From assembly GCA_018343915.1 (NCBI GenBank), contig JABRWF010000007.1, forward strand, positions 3,472,001 through 3,536,000: 64,000 nucleotides of DNA, given 5' to 3'. The notes beneath the pieces were generated by a model. The model was given only the letters and a program-made list of their open reading frames with translations, searched no databases and had not been told where the DNA came from. The stretch comes from Agroathelia rolfsii (taxonomy: Eukaryota; Basidiomycota; Agaricomycetes; Amylocorticiales; Amylocorticiaceae). This document shows positions 38,168 to 49,504 of this stretch, in pieces; positions within the stretch are counted from its first letter, which is position 1; each line of letters begins with the position of its first letter. Made by a program: the position numbers and the translations under genes.

Positions 38168-39640
38168 TACATTCTCATCCATTTTTCTAAACGTGATATT
38201 TAGCGCACGCACATCATTGGCCCTCGTGATGATCTGCCCATAATCAGGCCGACCTTCCAACAACTCTTCATGAAGATTCAATGTGGGGTATGATACTATG
38301 CCTTCTTTGCCTCCCCAATCAAAATCAATCAAACACAATCAAACACACCTTGCCTTGATCATTTTCACATCACGAAGATCCCCATGAATAATACCCTCTG
38401 CATAGAGAGAAGCTATCAAAGTTTTCAGCTATGTTCCCACTCCTCACGATACGCTTTGAGGCTTTTCGACAGGGAGATCGGTGTAGTGTCTGGGAGATAC
38501 TCCATCACAATACCATACCATCCTCCGGGGAGACGCTCGTGGGCCAGTAAAGCGAATGCGTATCCTTGGGCAACGCGAAGCCTGTGCAACTCGGATGAAT
38601 ACTGGGGCATGAATTTGACGATGACGCATTCGTTGTCCTTCATCTTTGCCTTGTACAAGTAGCGGTAAGACTGAGGCCTTTCCCAGGGCTCCAGTTCAAA
38701 AAATTCCACAGCGCCAACTTTGGTGATAGCAGGGAGAAATGGTTGGACCATGTCAGATGAATCATCTGTGAGGAAGCAGATAACCGCTCACTTATATGGG
38801 CATCGATGCGAGCATGGAGAACGGTTGCAGCAACGAAAGCCTTGCGTTCGAGACCGTCGGAAGCTGCAGGAGATTGATGGTGTCAAACTAACAATGCGGA
38901 ATCTGGGAGCTAGGGTGAGCAGGGCATAGAATCTAATTTCACAACCTGATTTCACATAGGGGGCTAGTACACACCCGTTAACAAAGGGAATGACGCTTAC
39001 CCACTACGGTTATTCCTAGACAAGGGACCCGCCATCCATAGAATAGCTCCCCATCGTCGGAAATGATCCCGTCACTCTGCGAATGAGCAAAGTACGATAC
39101 TAGTTTTGTATTTGGATACGAGCTAATTCCACATATCTGAAGCTTGAACTCAGTGATCATAGGCATTGTTAGATGATCGCCGTTGCGATGTCCATCCGAC
39201 CTAGTCAACCCAATCGAGACCGCATGCATTTCCTAGCTGGATTGGGAATGCTCCCATGCACCAAAGATTTTGTTGAGAAATCTTGGCCCCTGATCCCTCC
39301 TATTATATCTTCTGTCCCATAAGGTTTGCACATTTCATCCGCAAACAGGCCGATGGTAATTGCAACTTTAGATAAATCGACTTTGGATAGGCCAACAATG
39401 TCTTTTTGTCCATTGAAGATATCGAGAAAATTACCAAAGTGAGTATATAGTAGCGGAAGAGTGCCAATTGACCATATATAATCATGGACAATGATGGTAT
39501 CTGCATTTCACTAGCACAAATAAAATCTACTAGTAGAAGAGGATAATAGTATTTCCATAGTAGAAGAGTATGCATGTACCTCCCAAGTATTATATCTGTT
39601 GTTGTCAATGATGGAATCACCGGTATAGGTTTGGTAGTTG
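38168..39640 (-). pseudogene. Decayed kinase-fold protein (HGDLR type)
   Basis: The minus strand carries pieces of a protein kinase-like fold: SYRYLYKAKMKDNECVIVKF (the IVKF lysine), LPGGWYGIVMEYLPDTTPIS, LYAEGIIHGDLRDVKMI, LIDFDWGGKEGIVSYPTLNL and GQIITRANDVRALNITF, ending with a TAA near 38168. Upstream exons read ISDDGELFYGWRVPCLGITV, then FRIVSLTPSIS and, after a one-base frame change near 38880, SDGLERKAFVAATVLHARID. Further upstream fragments (about 39300-39620) read IIVHDYIWSIGTLPLLYTHF and DLSKVAITIGLFADEMCK. Besides the frameshift, an in-frame TGA separates HGDLR...MIKA from LIDFDWGG. I recall such proteins, a long uncharacterised N-terminal part followed by a kinase-like domain, as common multigene families in agaricomycetes. 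Function unknown. Confidence 0.55.
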
Positions 39641-39925
39641 GGTGTGCAGATGTATTCTTATTATTGATGCTATACTATGTATACACATGAAATATATCCT
39701 CTTATCTTTTCTCTTTGTCCTCGTTAGTACACATTAGTATTAGTACACCATCGCATAAAGACGGTTGATGCAAGTGCTGGTAGCAGCGAGACATAATCAT
39801 CACCGCATACCATAAAAATACAAATATCCAATCTCCGTTTCTATACCTGCCTTAATTCAATTTGCACACGCAGTAGACATCATAGCAAATATGTGCACAC
39901 GACAAACTCTCCGGGTCAGACCATC

Positions 39926-42809
39926 TCACTCGAGCGTAATATACAAGTGCTTGCTCGTCAACACGGCCTTGGCGCCCGGCACGAGCACGATCGTCTGTGT
40001 ATCGTCGATGATCATCGCGGGTCCTTCCAGCTCGGCGCCGACGGGCAAGCGGTCGAGCACGAACACAGGCGTGTCGTCCACGCGACCGAGCTTGTCAAAG
40101 TAGACGCTATAGTACAAATCGGCCTGCTTGCGCTTGTCTATGGGGGTAGTTTTCAGCTTGGAGACTTCGGTGTAGACGGATTCGCCGAGGCTGTCGAAGG
40201 TCTTGCCAATACCGCGGACCTGAGAGAGAGAATGGGGTGTAAGTACGATGAATGAAAAGTAACAGAAAAGAAAGAGGCTGTGGTAAAGTAAACAAATCCC
40301 CTTACCTTGATATCATCCACAATCACCGTCTTCGTATCCAACAGGAATCCAAACTCAGCTTTGTACGCGCGCTTGAATGCGGCCTCAAAATCCTCATCGC
40401 CGTTGCCATCCTTCTCGGTGGGAAGGACCATAAGTGCCGTATCGGTGCCGTCGAAGCGCATGTTGAGCATGCGCTCGATGCGCACGCGGCCGCCCTCGAA
40501 ACCCTGCTCGGCCAGCTCGCGCGTGACGTCCGCAGTTAGCTTGTCGAGCCGCGCAAGGAGCGAGGGGCGGTTTTGGGGTGTATAGAATGTCGAGGAGGGT
40601 TCTTGGAGCTCGTAGGCGCTGCAAGAACGAAAATGACGATGATGAGAAGTGAAGACTTAAAGAAGGCCGGCTGAAAACATACCGATCTGCAAGAGCCAGG
40701 CCGTAGGCGGAGAGAATAGAGCTGTAGCGATGAATCAAGATAGTCCTGATACCAAGTAATCCCGCGATTTCGCAAGCATGCTGGCCACCTGCACCACCGA
40801 AGCTTGCCAGTCTGGCGTAGATGCACATGATATCAGCACAAAGGAGGAGGGAAATCGTTTGTTACTCACACATGCTTTGATGTAGCATATCCCCTCGCCT
40901 CCGTCAACGCCCGGATAGGTCGACACATCGTCTCATTTGCGACCTTGATGAATCTAGCCAGCACCGGGAGAAAAGCACACGGATACAATAAGCATCTACT
41001 CCTGATTACAACAATCAACCCACTTACCCATACACAATTTCATCCAAGTCCATCTCCTTCCCATCTTTACTGTTCTCTGCACGAATCGTGCGCGCCAGCT
41101 CCTCAAACGCATTACGAGACGCGTCCACGTCGAGAGGCTCTTTCTCAGATTTGCCGAAGATTTTCGGGAAGAAATCTGGGATGAGCCGGCCCAAGAGGAG
41201 ATTTGCGTCTGTTACCGCAAGAGGACCGCCTTTCCTGGATGGTTATGTGAGCACATGTGCACTAGATAAAGCAATGGCACCTTGTTAAAACACTTGCCTG
41301 TAACATGCTGGTCCAGGTTCGGCACCTGCACTCTCTGGCCCGGCGAGGAAGAGGCCGTTGCGATAGAAGAGACGGGAGCCGCCGCCAGCAGCGACAGTGT
41401 TGATGTCTAGCTGAGGTGATTGAATCGTCACGCCCGCTGTCGTAGTCTCGTACACGACTTCGTACCGGCCATCGAAGCGCGATACGTCAGTGGATGTACC
41501 GCCGACGTCGAGACTGGGATGAGGGATAGACGTCATGAGTGGATATATGCGCGCTAGAAAGATACACAACATACCCAATAATTGGCTGTTTGCGTCCCTC
41601 ATCCCAGCTGGTGAGGGCATACCCCACTACGCCGCCCGCCGGCCCGCTGAGGATACTCTTAAGGCCACTGAACCCCTTAACATCTACGAGGCCTCCGTCG
41701 CTCGCCATAAACTCTACACGGGGGCTGCGCAGATTGCCATCGCGCAGCTTGGCGTCGAAACCGGCAAAGAAGCCATCGAGATAGGCATGCAGGATGGGTG
41801 TGAGATATGCGTCTGCCGTGGCAGATACACCTCGCGGGACCATCTTGATCATGGGTAGGAGTGCAGAGGACTGCGAAACGTGTGTGAAGCCGCAGGAGCG
41901 TGCTAGATCGCCAAGTTGCTGCTCGTGATCAGGGTAGGTATATGCATGTGCGAGCACGATGGCAAGGGAGGTGTAGCCCCGCGAGCGGAGCTGCTCAAGA
42001 TCCTTGCGTACGGCGGCGAGATCTGTTATTGTTAAGTTAGCGTATTCACTAATTGGAAAGGGTACGGACAGCCCACTTGGCTTCTTGAGTATCCTGACTG
42101 CCTCGCCCGACACACCCCGCACGATTTCACCGGGACCCTCGGCATCGCCGACGCCATCCCACCCTGCACCGCGATAGCCTCTGGTCACCCTGCCCTGCTC
42201 GTCAAATTGCACAGCGTGTTCCTCCGCCTCAGGGTCACTCGTGTAGCCCACGAGCGTGACACGCTCGTCAATCTCGACGACGGCGTCGTATAGCGGGGGC
42301 GCGCGGCGGATGTTGAGATCGAATATGCGCGGGCGGGACTGATTGCCGATCAGGAGCAGATCGCGGAAGCCGCGCGTGATGAGCAGGGCGTGTTTCTGGC
42401 CGTTGCGCTCCAATAGCGCGTTGGTCGCCACCGTCGTCGACAGGCGGATGTAATCGATCTTGGACGTGTCGAGCGGCTGCCCACGCGGGATGGAGGTCTG
42501 GGTGATGTGCTCGAGCACACGCCGGATGCCTTCCGTGGGCGCATCTTTGTAGTTTGCGGGGTCCTGGGATACTGTGTAGTAGGCAGCGTTGGTGATGGCG
42601 ACCAAATAGATAGATCGTGATGCTCACAGAGTTTCACGACTATATCCTTGCGCTCAGCGGGGTTTTTTGGGTCGGGGAACGAGCTGCTCGACGGTGAGGG
42701 AGGTGATCACTAAGTCATCGCATACAACAACGCACGCATGGACATCGCAGAAGGTGCCGCCTCTATCTGCGCAGATGCGGATGGACTTGTCTGGGATAGG
42801 TGCAGGCAT
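39926..42809 (-). CDS. Hydantoinase A / 5-oxoprolinase-like protein lacking the B half
   Basis: ATP-dependent amidohydrolase of the HyuA/5-oxoprolinase family (the intact fungal enzyme opens 5-oxoproline to glutamate in the glutathione cycle). It starts [20 protein letters not shown]; exons follow with [140 protein letters not shown] and finally [20 protein letters not shown], stopping after HLYITLE. That is exactly where the A domain (about 800 aa) ends; fungal 5-oxoprolinases normally continue with a B domain of about 500 aa, for which I see nothing in the next 3 kb. The stop TGA overlaps a possible GTGAGA donor. It is divergent from the F-box gene. Whether the A half alone is active is unknown. 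Confidence 0.85.
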
Positions 42810-43309
42810 TGTGGACGTTATCTGTGAGGATGGCAATGATGATGACAATGACGGTGCTATTGGAGATTATAAGCGCGGCGAGGATTATCAGTGCTGCAGA
42901 CACAGACGACGGCGAGCGACGTCGGAAGCCGTGCGGAAGTTATCTCCAGCAGCACACGCGATAATAATTTCGATGGCGGGCGGAAGACGTGCTTGATGTC
43001 GGAAGCGAGATGTTGTGGTCGTTGTCGTTATTGCTACTCGCTGCTCGTCGTCGTCGCCACCGCCGCCGCCGGTGACAGTGAGCACCACTTGGCTGCCTCT
43101 GCGTTTTGCATTCGTCCCACAATGTCCACCAGCTCCTTCTCGTCGTTGTTCTGGAGGCATAGTTGGCGTTGTCGTTGGCAGGAAAATCAGCTGCTAAAAG
43201 ACAGGCTAGAAAAGTAATAGTAGTAAAATGGTATATACAGCCCCCGAGCATCGTGTCTCTTTCCTGCAGTGGCTTTGACGCCAACGACGACGACGACCAG
43301 CCGTAAATT
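42810..43309. promoter_or_regulatory. Divergent promoter, HyuA-like / F-box genes
   Basis: 500 bp between opposing ATGs, GC-rich with CGT/CGC trinucleotide runs near 43020-43075. It is the presumed shared upstream region; no specific binding sites claimed. Confidence 0.45.
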
Positions 43310-45202
43310 ATGCCTGGATTCTTGCCACGGCGCCGTTCTCGCCCCACCTTGGGCATAGCATCTCCCGCTGCCGTCGCTGGCCCTGCGCAAGACGACAAGA
43401 ACAAGCAGTCGTCGTCGATCATCACCCGCGTCACCAGGCTGTTCAGCGCGCGCACTCGCATCCGCACGGTCTCTACGCCAGGCGCAGGCGCAGCGACCAA
43501 CATCCGTCGCAGCAGCTTTACGTTCTCAAATTGCTCTCCGGACCCCAGCCCGCTCTCTACAGAGTTTGATGAAGACATCCGTCCACCAAGTGGCCTCGGC
43601 AGGCGCGACAGCTCCATCTCGCCCTCGCCCTCGCCCGATGCCTCTACGTCTGACATCTCGCTACCGTCGATGCATGCTGGCTGGGAGGCCTCCGTGAAGG
43701 CTCGCAAGCGTCGCTCGCTGCTCATCAAGGCATGCACGCGGCGCGTCAGTCTTAGTTCACCCAACTTGGCCTACCCCGCCGTACGCCCTACCCTGCCGCC
43801 CAGAACTAGCAGTGAGCATAGCCAATCACTTGACCGACTTCCTGAGCCAGTGCTAGACGCCATCGCTACTGCCTGTGCACGCGTTTCGCGATCTGATATT
43901 GCCCGTCTGGCTCTTGTCTCACGCACATGGCTAGCCCCTGCGCGCCGTGCACTTTACCATACGGTCGACCTCGCCACGCTGTCCTCTGAGCGTGTTACAG
44001 AGGCGCTCCTCTGCATCCTCTGCAAGTATGCACACCTAGCTGCGTTTGTGCGCGCGTTCTCATGCGCAACTCCTCTCCTCTCCATTGTGCCCGATGGTGT
44101 GGTGCTCGCACGGTGTTTGTCAAATATGCCTTCACTCGAGGTGCTTACAGTGCCAACGTTCGATGTGCACGCATTCTACCCCCGGGCTGCCGCCGGCATA
44201 CTTCCGTTTCGCTTGCGGCGTCTAGTGATCCTATGTGAGACACTCTCGGCGAGTGACCGCTTGGCGCTGGTAACATGGATTCGTGCGCACCCCTCGCTCG
44301 AGGAGCTAGCACTGCCCTCTATCCAAGATGAGGAATCAGGCGAGGAGACTGAAGTACTGCCCGTGGCCATGACAATGCCTTCAATAGCGAGTACCTCTGC
44401 CATTGTACCATTTCCTCAGACACGTTCTGGGACGGATTTGTCTACATCGCGCCTGTCCGTGTTACATGCCCCACCACTGCTCACTATGGACTTGCTCGGT
44501 GGCTCGTCATCATACTCTTCCTCTTCATCACCCTCACCTCCCCCCTCTCCATCACCCTCATCTTCCGCCTCTCTTTCTTTTTTCACCGCATCACATCTCT
44601 CCCTGAGATCAGTAACAGTGCGGATCAATACGACGCTCTACAGCGGCCTACGTCCTACCACGCTCATGCGCACCCTGGCACGGCAGGATTTACGCGCCTT
44701 GCGCATCCACTTTGGTCGCAGAGTCGACCCACGGAGCATCGAGCGTGTCGTGCGCGCCGTTGGAAGCGTATTCGGCCACACCAAAGACGAGAACGGGGAG
44801 GGCCACGATGAAAATATGCCATACGAGCAATCGGGGCTCGAAGTGCTCGAGATGCAGCTGACAGGCCGAGCGGACGGGAACGCCAACGAGGCATTCTACG
44901 CCCTCCTCACGTCCATTCTCCCTGGCTTACCGTCCCTACGTGTCATTCGCCTGTGCTGTGCGCATACAACGGGATCCGGCGGCCGTGGAGTTTTTGATGC
45001 TACCCTTCGCCGTATGGCTTCGCATACGAGCATGCGCTTCGACGGCGGCAGCGGCGCGGGCGCCAGCGCAGATACCAACACGACCACCGTCATCATTTCT
45101 GAAAAGGAACTCGATTGCGTCGCAGTTTGGCGTGGTCTCTTACCGCGTCTCAACCACGTCGAGTTTTTCACCACCGCGTGCTGGACGGGTGTTACTGTTT
45201 AG
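43310..45202 (+). CDS. F-box domain protein
   Basis: Single-exon gene of 630 aa. After a Ser/Pro/Arg-rich N-terminal region, an F-box-like motif occurs at about residues 182-225 (LDRLPEPVLDAIATACARVS, LALVSRTWLAPARRALYHTV), the SCF ubiquitin-ligase adaptor signature that binds Skp1. The rest is a loosely leucine-rich region (FVRAFSCATPLLSIVPDGVV, SLEVLTVPTFDVHAFYP, AHPSLEELALPS, GLEVLEMQLTG, LPSLRVIRLCC) like the LRR-like bodies of agaricomycete F-box proteins, interrupted by a Ser/Pro low-complexity insert (SSYSSSSSPSPPPSPSPSSS). Substrate unknown. Third-position G/C bias is high compared with the AT-rich flanks. The start at 43310 is the first ATG of the frame. Confidence 0.8.
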   Translation: MPGFLPRRRSRPTLGIASPAAVAGPAQDDKNKQSSSIITRVTRLFSARTRIRTVSTPGAGAATNIRRSSFTFSNCSPDPSPLSTEFDEDIRPPSGLGRRDSSISPSPSPDASTSDISLPSMHAGWEASVKARKRRSLLIKACTRRVSLSSPNLAYPAVRPTLPPRTSSEHSQSLDRLPEPVLDAIATACARVSRSDIARLALVSRTWLAPARRALYHTVDLATLSSERVTEALLCILCKYAHLAAFVRAFSCATPLLSIVPDGVVLARCLSNMPSLEVLTVPTFDVHAFYPRAAAGILPFRLRRLVILCETLSASDRLALVTWIRAHPSLEELALPSIQDEESGEETEVLPVAMTMPSIASTSAIVPFPQTRSGTDLSTSRLSVLHAPPLLTMDLLGGSSSYSSSSSPSPPPSPSPSSSASLSFFTASHLSLRSVTVRINTTLYSGLRPTTLMRTLARQDLRALRIHFGRRVDPRSIERVVRAVGSVFGHTKDENGEGHDENMPYEQSGLEVLEMQLTGRADGNANEAFYALLTSILPGLPSLRVIRLCCAHTTGSGGRGVFDATLRRMASHTSMRFDGGSGAGASADTNTTTVIISEKELDCVAVWRGLLPRLNHVEFFTTACWTGVTV

Positions 45203-46159
45203 GCGTTTAGGAAATATGCTCGTGTCTGACTCTTTTGCTTTCTTTTTAACTCTAAACATAAACAATCCATTCTCTTATTTAAAGCTTAGAAGCTTATAAT
45301 CTTCCTTCTAACTCAATCTCGACTTGCTCATTATTCCTTTCATCCATGCATCCATCCATTTTGTCTACCACTCCGCTCGTTTAATGCTGCTTCACTGATT
45401 TTGATTTTTTTTTGTGCAATTGCTGTCTCCTGCTTTGCTCCGGCGCACGTAGAAGAAGAAAAACACATCATCAAGCAGAAACATACCTTGGAACAACATA
45501 CAAAACAATCTTTTCTATATGTAGTATTGTGTAGATTTAATGACCACCCCCTTCGAGTTCTCTAAATCTGATTTTGGGTCACTCTGGATATACTTGTCAT
45601 TAGTAGTAGTAATAGTAGTAGTAGCCGTCGTCGAATAGAATGCTATGGATTCTCCTGCTATCTGATTTATTTTCGTGTGCAATTTTTTTGGATTGAATGT
45701 CAACTGACCGTCTACCAAAACTCGTGATAGCCAAACCTCTTGATCCCCTATAGCTATCAAATACATCATTCCGCGCATATTCCGCAAGTGGGTACGTCCC
45801 CACCCCCACCCCGCTTCGTTATCAGCTCGCTTTCAACCCGGAATTTGCGATTGGAATGATAGGATATGCTCCGACAAGATGGTAACTTCGATAGGCTAGC
45901 TGAATGTGCAGCTCAAGCACACTCTATCTCGTTTAAGAAGGCGTGGTGCTGGTCAAGAATGTATAGTAATCATGGCAGTGGCAAAAGTCCACTTCAATTT
46001 GGGGAAGCTTTCTGACATGCCCTCTTGATCACCAGTGGAGCGCCGGCGCCTTAAAGATGACCTGCTCACTAGACCCAACCAACATAGCGCACGGATTCGA
46101 ATTCAGTTTTCTTAAATATTAATTCGTCTTGGACAATGCTTGTTGCTATAAGTAAAATG
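45203..46159. other. Intergenic region
   Basis: No gene supported; includes a TAG/TAA trinucleotide stretch near 45598-45624. Presumed 3' flanks of the F-box gene and of array copy D. Confidence 0.45.
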
Positions 46160-48155
46160 CTACCCAAGTGAGGTCTGATCCGAATGACCGTTTGCAGCAG
46201 TTGTGCGTGTTGAGAAAGCAGCCTGATCGAAGCCGACGGTGGTAAAAATGTCATCGATAGTATCAGGGTCCCCAGTAGTACTATGTCCAAGTTCTTTCTG
46301 CACCGCCTCACGAGAATTGAGTCTATTTTATCATGTCATAGAGGCAGTCAATAAATAAGCAGCAAAAATAGTTCAAAGAGCTTACATGGAGATAAGAGAA
46401 CACGCATATACTGTATAATCAATTAACCCACAATTGTGAGTTCAAGTCGAGAAACAGTGGCTTACATCGTGTCATGTTGGAATAAAAAGGGGTGTAAGTT
46501 AGGCTAGGTTGCCATACTAATATCTGTAGGCCATTATTCACCGTGTTTATTGGATATTTCACAATAGCAAAATGTATACTCTTACAACAACAGCAGTAGC
46601 AATACCAAAAAGTCTAAAATAGATGCGGTCAGCTAGCTTGAACTTATGAAGCAAACAAGACCGCAAACAGTTACGTGATGAGAAGTCCTAACAGGTCACA
46701 GTAAGCAGTCCGAGCATATTCCCATATTAAAGTATCACTGATTCATACCAGTGCTTAATGTGTATTTAATGAGCTTATTGATAGCGCGATTTGTGCTAAA
46801 CAATCAATATGAAAGCACCCAACAACATATTAAATTATTATTACATAGAGGTAAGGAAGATAGAACTTACCGGGCAAATGACGTTCGACTCTTTCGAAGA
46901 TAGTAGATAGTACTCATTGAAATAGCCACATCGCAAAAGGCTAGCAAAAACATCCTTGTGCTTCCTGAGTCCTATATATTGAAGATAAAGATAGGCTCCG
47001 GCGAACACTAAGCATATAAGCTACTTACGATGAACAAAGCATCTTGCGCTGATGTATAACGTGTTGGTAAAATCAAACTTCGAAAGATTGTCACTTCCGC
47101 ATTCAAATATGTGGCTCATAGCTTACCTTATGATGGTAATCGCTTTTGATTTGGTGGTCAGAGATATTTGACAATTAATGAATAGAAATATTCATACTTA
47201 TTCCTGAAACTATTAGTATAATTTCAGATAAGCCTTACATTAAAAACCTCATACCACTATTAATCAACATACCTAGCAAAATTAAAGCCATGATCACCTA
47301 TATAACTGTCAGCAGTGACCAAGACTACAACTTTGATCAGAGAAAGGATTGTTACAATTACGGCAGGAAGGAAACAGTGGCGACCATTTACTATTGAGAC
47401 AGGTATATTAATCGGATGGTTATGCCCTTCTTTAATTTACTTACGATAATAGATGCGCATAGCGAAAAAGCTTCAAAAATAACCCTGCTCATATCAATGT
47501 TTGAAAAAGAAAAACCGTTTGGAACTGACCATTGTGTAATGGTGCTTAAAAGTGTCTTGCCCGATTTCTCAAAATGCATGTTACTATATAGGCTTAGAGA
47601 CGCTTACCGAGACAATCCCTTCAGCCTATAGGAGAGTAATCAGGAGAGAATATTTACGGTATCATGTGTTCACTCCTACCAACAAACTCCTATAGTGTCC
47701 GTTAATATGGGCAGACGTATTAGAGTGAAGATATATACTCACCACATAACATTTGTATATACATGTAAACCAGCAAAAGACTCAACGGTACACAAATATG
47801 TAATATTGCTTATTAGCGCTGCACTAATTGTTTCCAACATCCTAAATCATTTGATGTTAGTGAATATAAATAAGATCATATGAAAATCACACACATCAAG
47901 ACGCCAACCTGGATAAACTATCAAGTTGGATACTTCGAATAAACTGGGACGGGCTTACCAGACATTTAAGAGGAAGTGGGTCATTTTCCGAGTGTTCAGT
48001 GTAATACAAGTAACATTGCAAACACGTAATGCCAAAGACTCTAAAGTTGAGAATGCTTTAGCTCTCTAGCAGAAAAAGCACTCGATGTAAGAGACATACA
48101 CCATTGACGTTACGGCTGCAACTTCCAGTGGACCTAGATTCCATTCCGCTGACAT
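46160..48155 (-). CDS. Multi-pass membrane protein, DUF6534-like, array copy D
   Basis: Minus-strand counterpart of copies A-C. Exon 1 is MSAEWNLGPLEVAAVTSM. The 18-nt microexon AEGIVS lies at 47625-47608 between CTATAG and GTAAGC, followed by TLLSTITQW with a GTCAGT donor. The last exon reads LNSREAVQKELGHSTTGDPD...DIFTTVGFDQAAFSTR and ends SDQTSLG, TAG 46162-46160. Its 5' third, introns included, is nearly identical to copy E. Expected multi-pass membrane protein of unknown role; I did not resolve each internal exon. Confidence 0.58.
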
Positions 48156-48474
48156 GGTGGGCAAGGGGTCGATGCGAATGTTGTGCCAGCACTGGAATTC
48201 CAGAACTTGAAATAAAAGCGGTAAAACGTAAAGAAGCTGAGTAAGCTGACACTGATTGAGTTGCGGTGCGACATAGCATGTTTGACAAATCACGGCCGAG
48301 TATATTCACAAGACGAATGATGCATTTAGCCTGAGAGCGCATCAGGGACAGGTTCGAAGCAGTTTTAACTTTTTAAGTAGCTGCAGCCTGTTTTTGTTTG
48401 GATTAAGACATATATATGATGTAGATAGTACAGGCCGTGTCGAAATTGGAGTATTAATGTGTGTCGACTAGGTG

Positions 48475-48650
48475 ATGACAAGGTTAATAAGCACCAATAG
48501 AGTAAGGGGAGATGACAGGCGGAACAAAAATGCATTAAACAAGAGTACATGCATATTACTAGTAGTATTTATGTCCTTATAAGCCATGAATATTATTATG
48601 GGCTTTGACCAGAATTGGAAGCAGAGCTATATACTAGAGATAGCATCAAG
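48475..48650. repeat. Intergenic direct repeat, copy 1
   Basis: Segment beginning near TTAATAAGCACCAATAGAGT and including GGGGAGATGACAGGCGGAAC and GTACATGCATATTACTAGTA. Similar, diverged segments lie at about 52385-52500 and 52836-53045 in the same orientation. Confidence 0.5.
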
Positions 48651-48684
48651 CCTCAGCAGTGACAACACATAAAGAACATCAAGA

Positions 48685-48863
48685 TATGCTAAAAATCTAT
48701 GTCGAACCTGACCCGCAGCTTGGGATTATATAGCGGCTATTATATCCCCATGTAGTTGATATAGTGCTATATAAAAGTGCCATTAGCTGATGTAGCACTA
48801 TATTCACTATATATGACTACGTAAACTCAACTTGAGGCTCAGGTTCGACATATTTTTCGGCAT
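48685..48863. mobile_element. MITE-like inverted-repeat element, family 2, copy 2
   Basis: Left end ATGCTAAAAATCTATGTCGA then ACCTGACCC; right end GGCTCAGGTTCGACATATTT then TTCGGCAT. It matches the element at 19421-19576 when that is reversed, including the interior TAGTGC/GCACTATA palindromic part. Non-coding. Confidence 0.6.
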
Positions 48864-49504
48864 TTACTGATGAAGGCGGTCAAATGAAACGGTGCCTATC
48901 ATTAGACAAACGATAGTATGGGAACAAACACACAAGAGCTGTGGTGTCAATGTTTTGACTTGAACTCGGATATATTGACTCGGAATGCAGATATAAAGAC
49001 TATTCAAGGCCATTATACAGTAGCACCATTTATTTATTTATATTATTATTATAGGTATGAAGGGTGATTGAGGCATTCGAGAAATATGAGATTACCTCCT
49101 AGCAAAGCACTGGCTTCTTAAAGATCACCTGGTAGTCAGGCTCAGTGTTGTGCCGGTCGCCAACTAGTCATATGAGTTGTCTTTTACGACCACGGCTGAT
49201 CAACCGATGAAACACGTAACTTGAGTACACCGGGAGAACAGCTATCGAGAACATTCATTGACCCTGACGACTCGTTCTGACAGTTCCAACAGTGGTGGAT
49301 ACTTCCGAGGGACGATTTTGGTCACGTGGTCTGCGGTCGTCGATCGTGTCGGTTTTGCGGTCGCCGATTATCAGTAGTCAATCAGTCGTCTATTTGACTT
49401 GGTCGTTCGGTAGTCCCTGGCACACCACTGGTTAGGCCCAATTTATATTTTGGGCTTGTAATATCAAAGATTACGTTTTTAGTAAATTTTCATTAAATAA
49501 AACG

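Larger units (their letters stand above)
48156..49504. other. Intergenic region between array copies D and E
   Basis: No gene supported. Contains a member of a roughly 180-bp direct repeat (48475-48650) and a MITE-like element (48685-48863). Confidence 0.5.

Noticed and set aside
42940..43764. 274-codon minus-strand frame
   Set aside because: Antisense shadow of the F-box gene and its GC-rich promoter.
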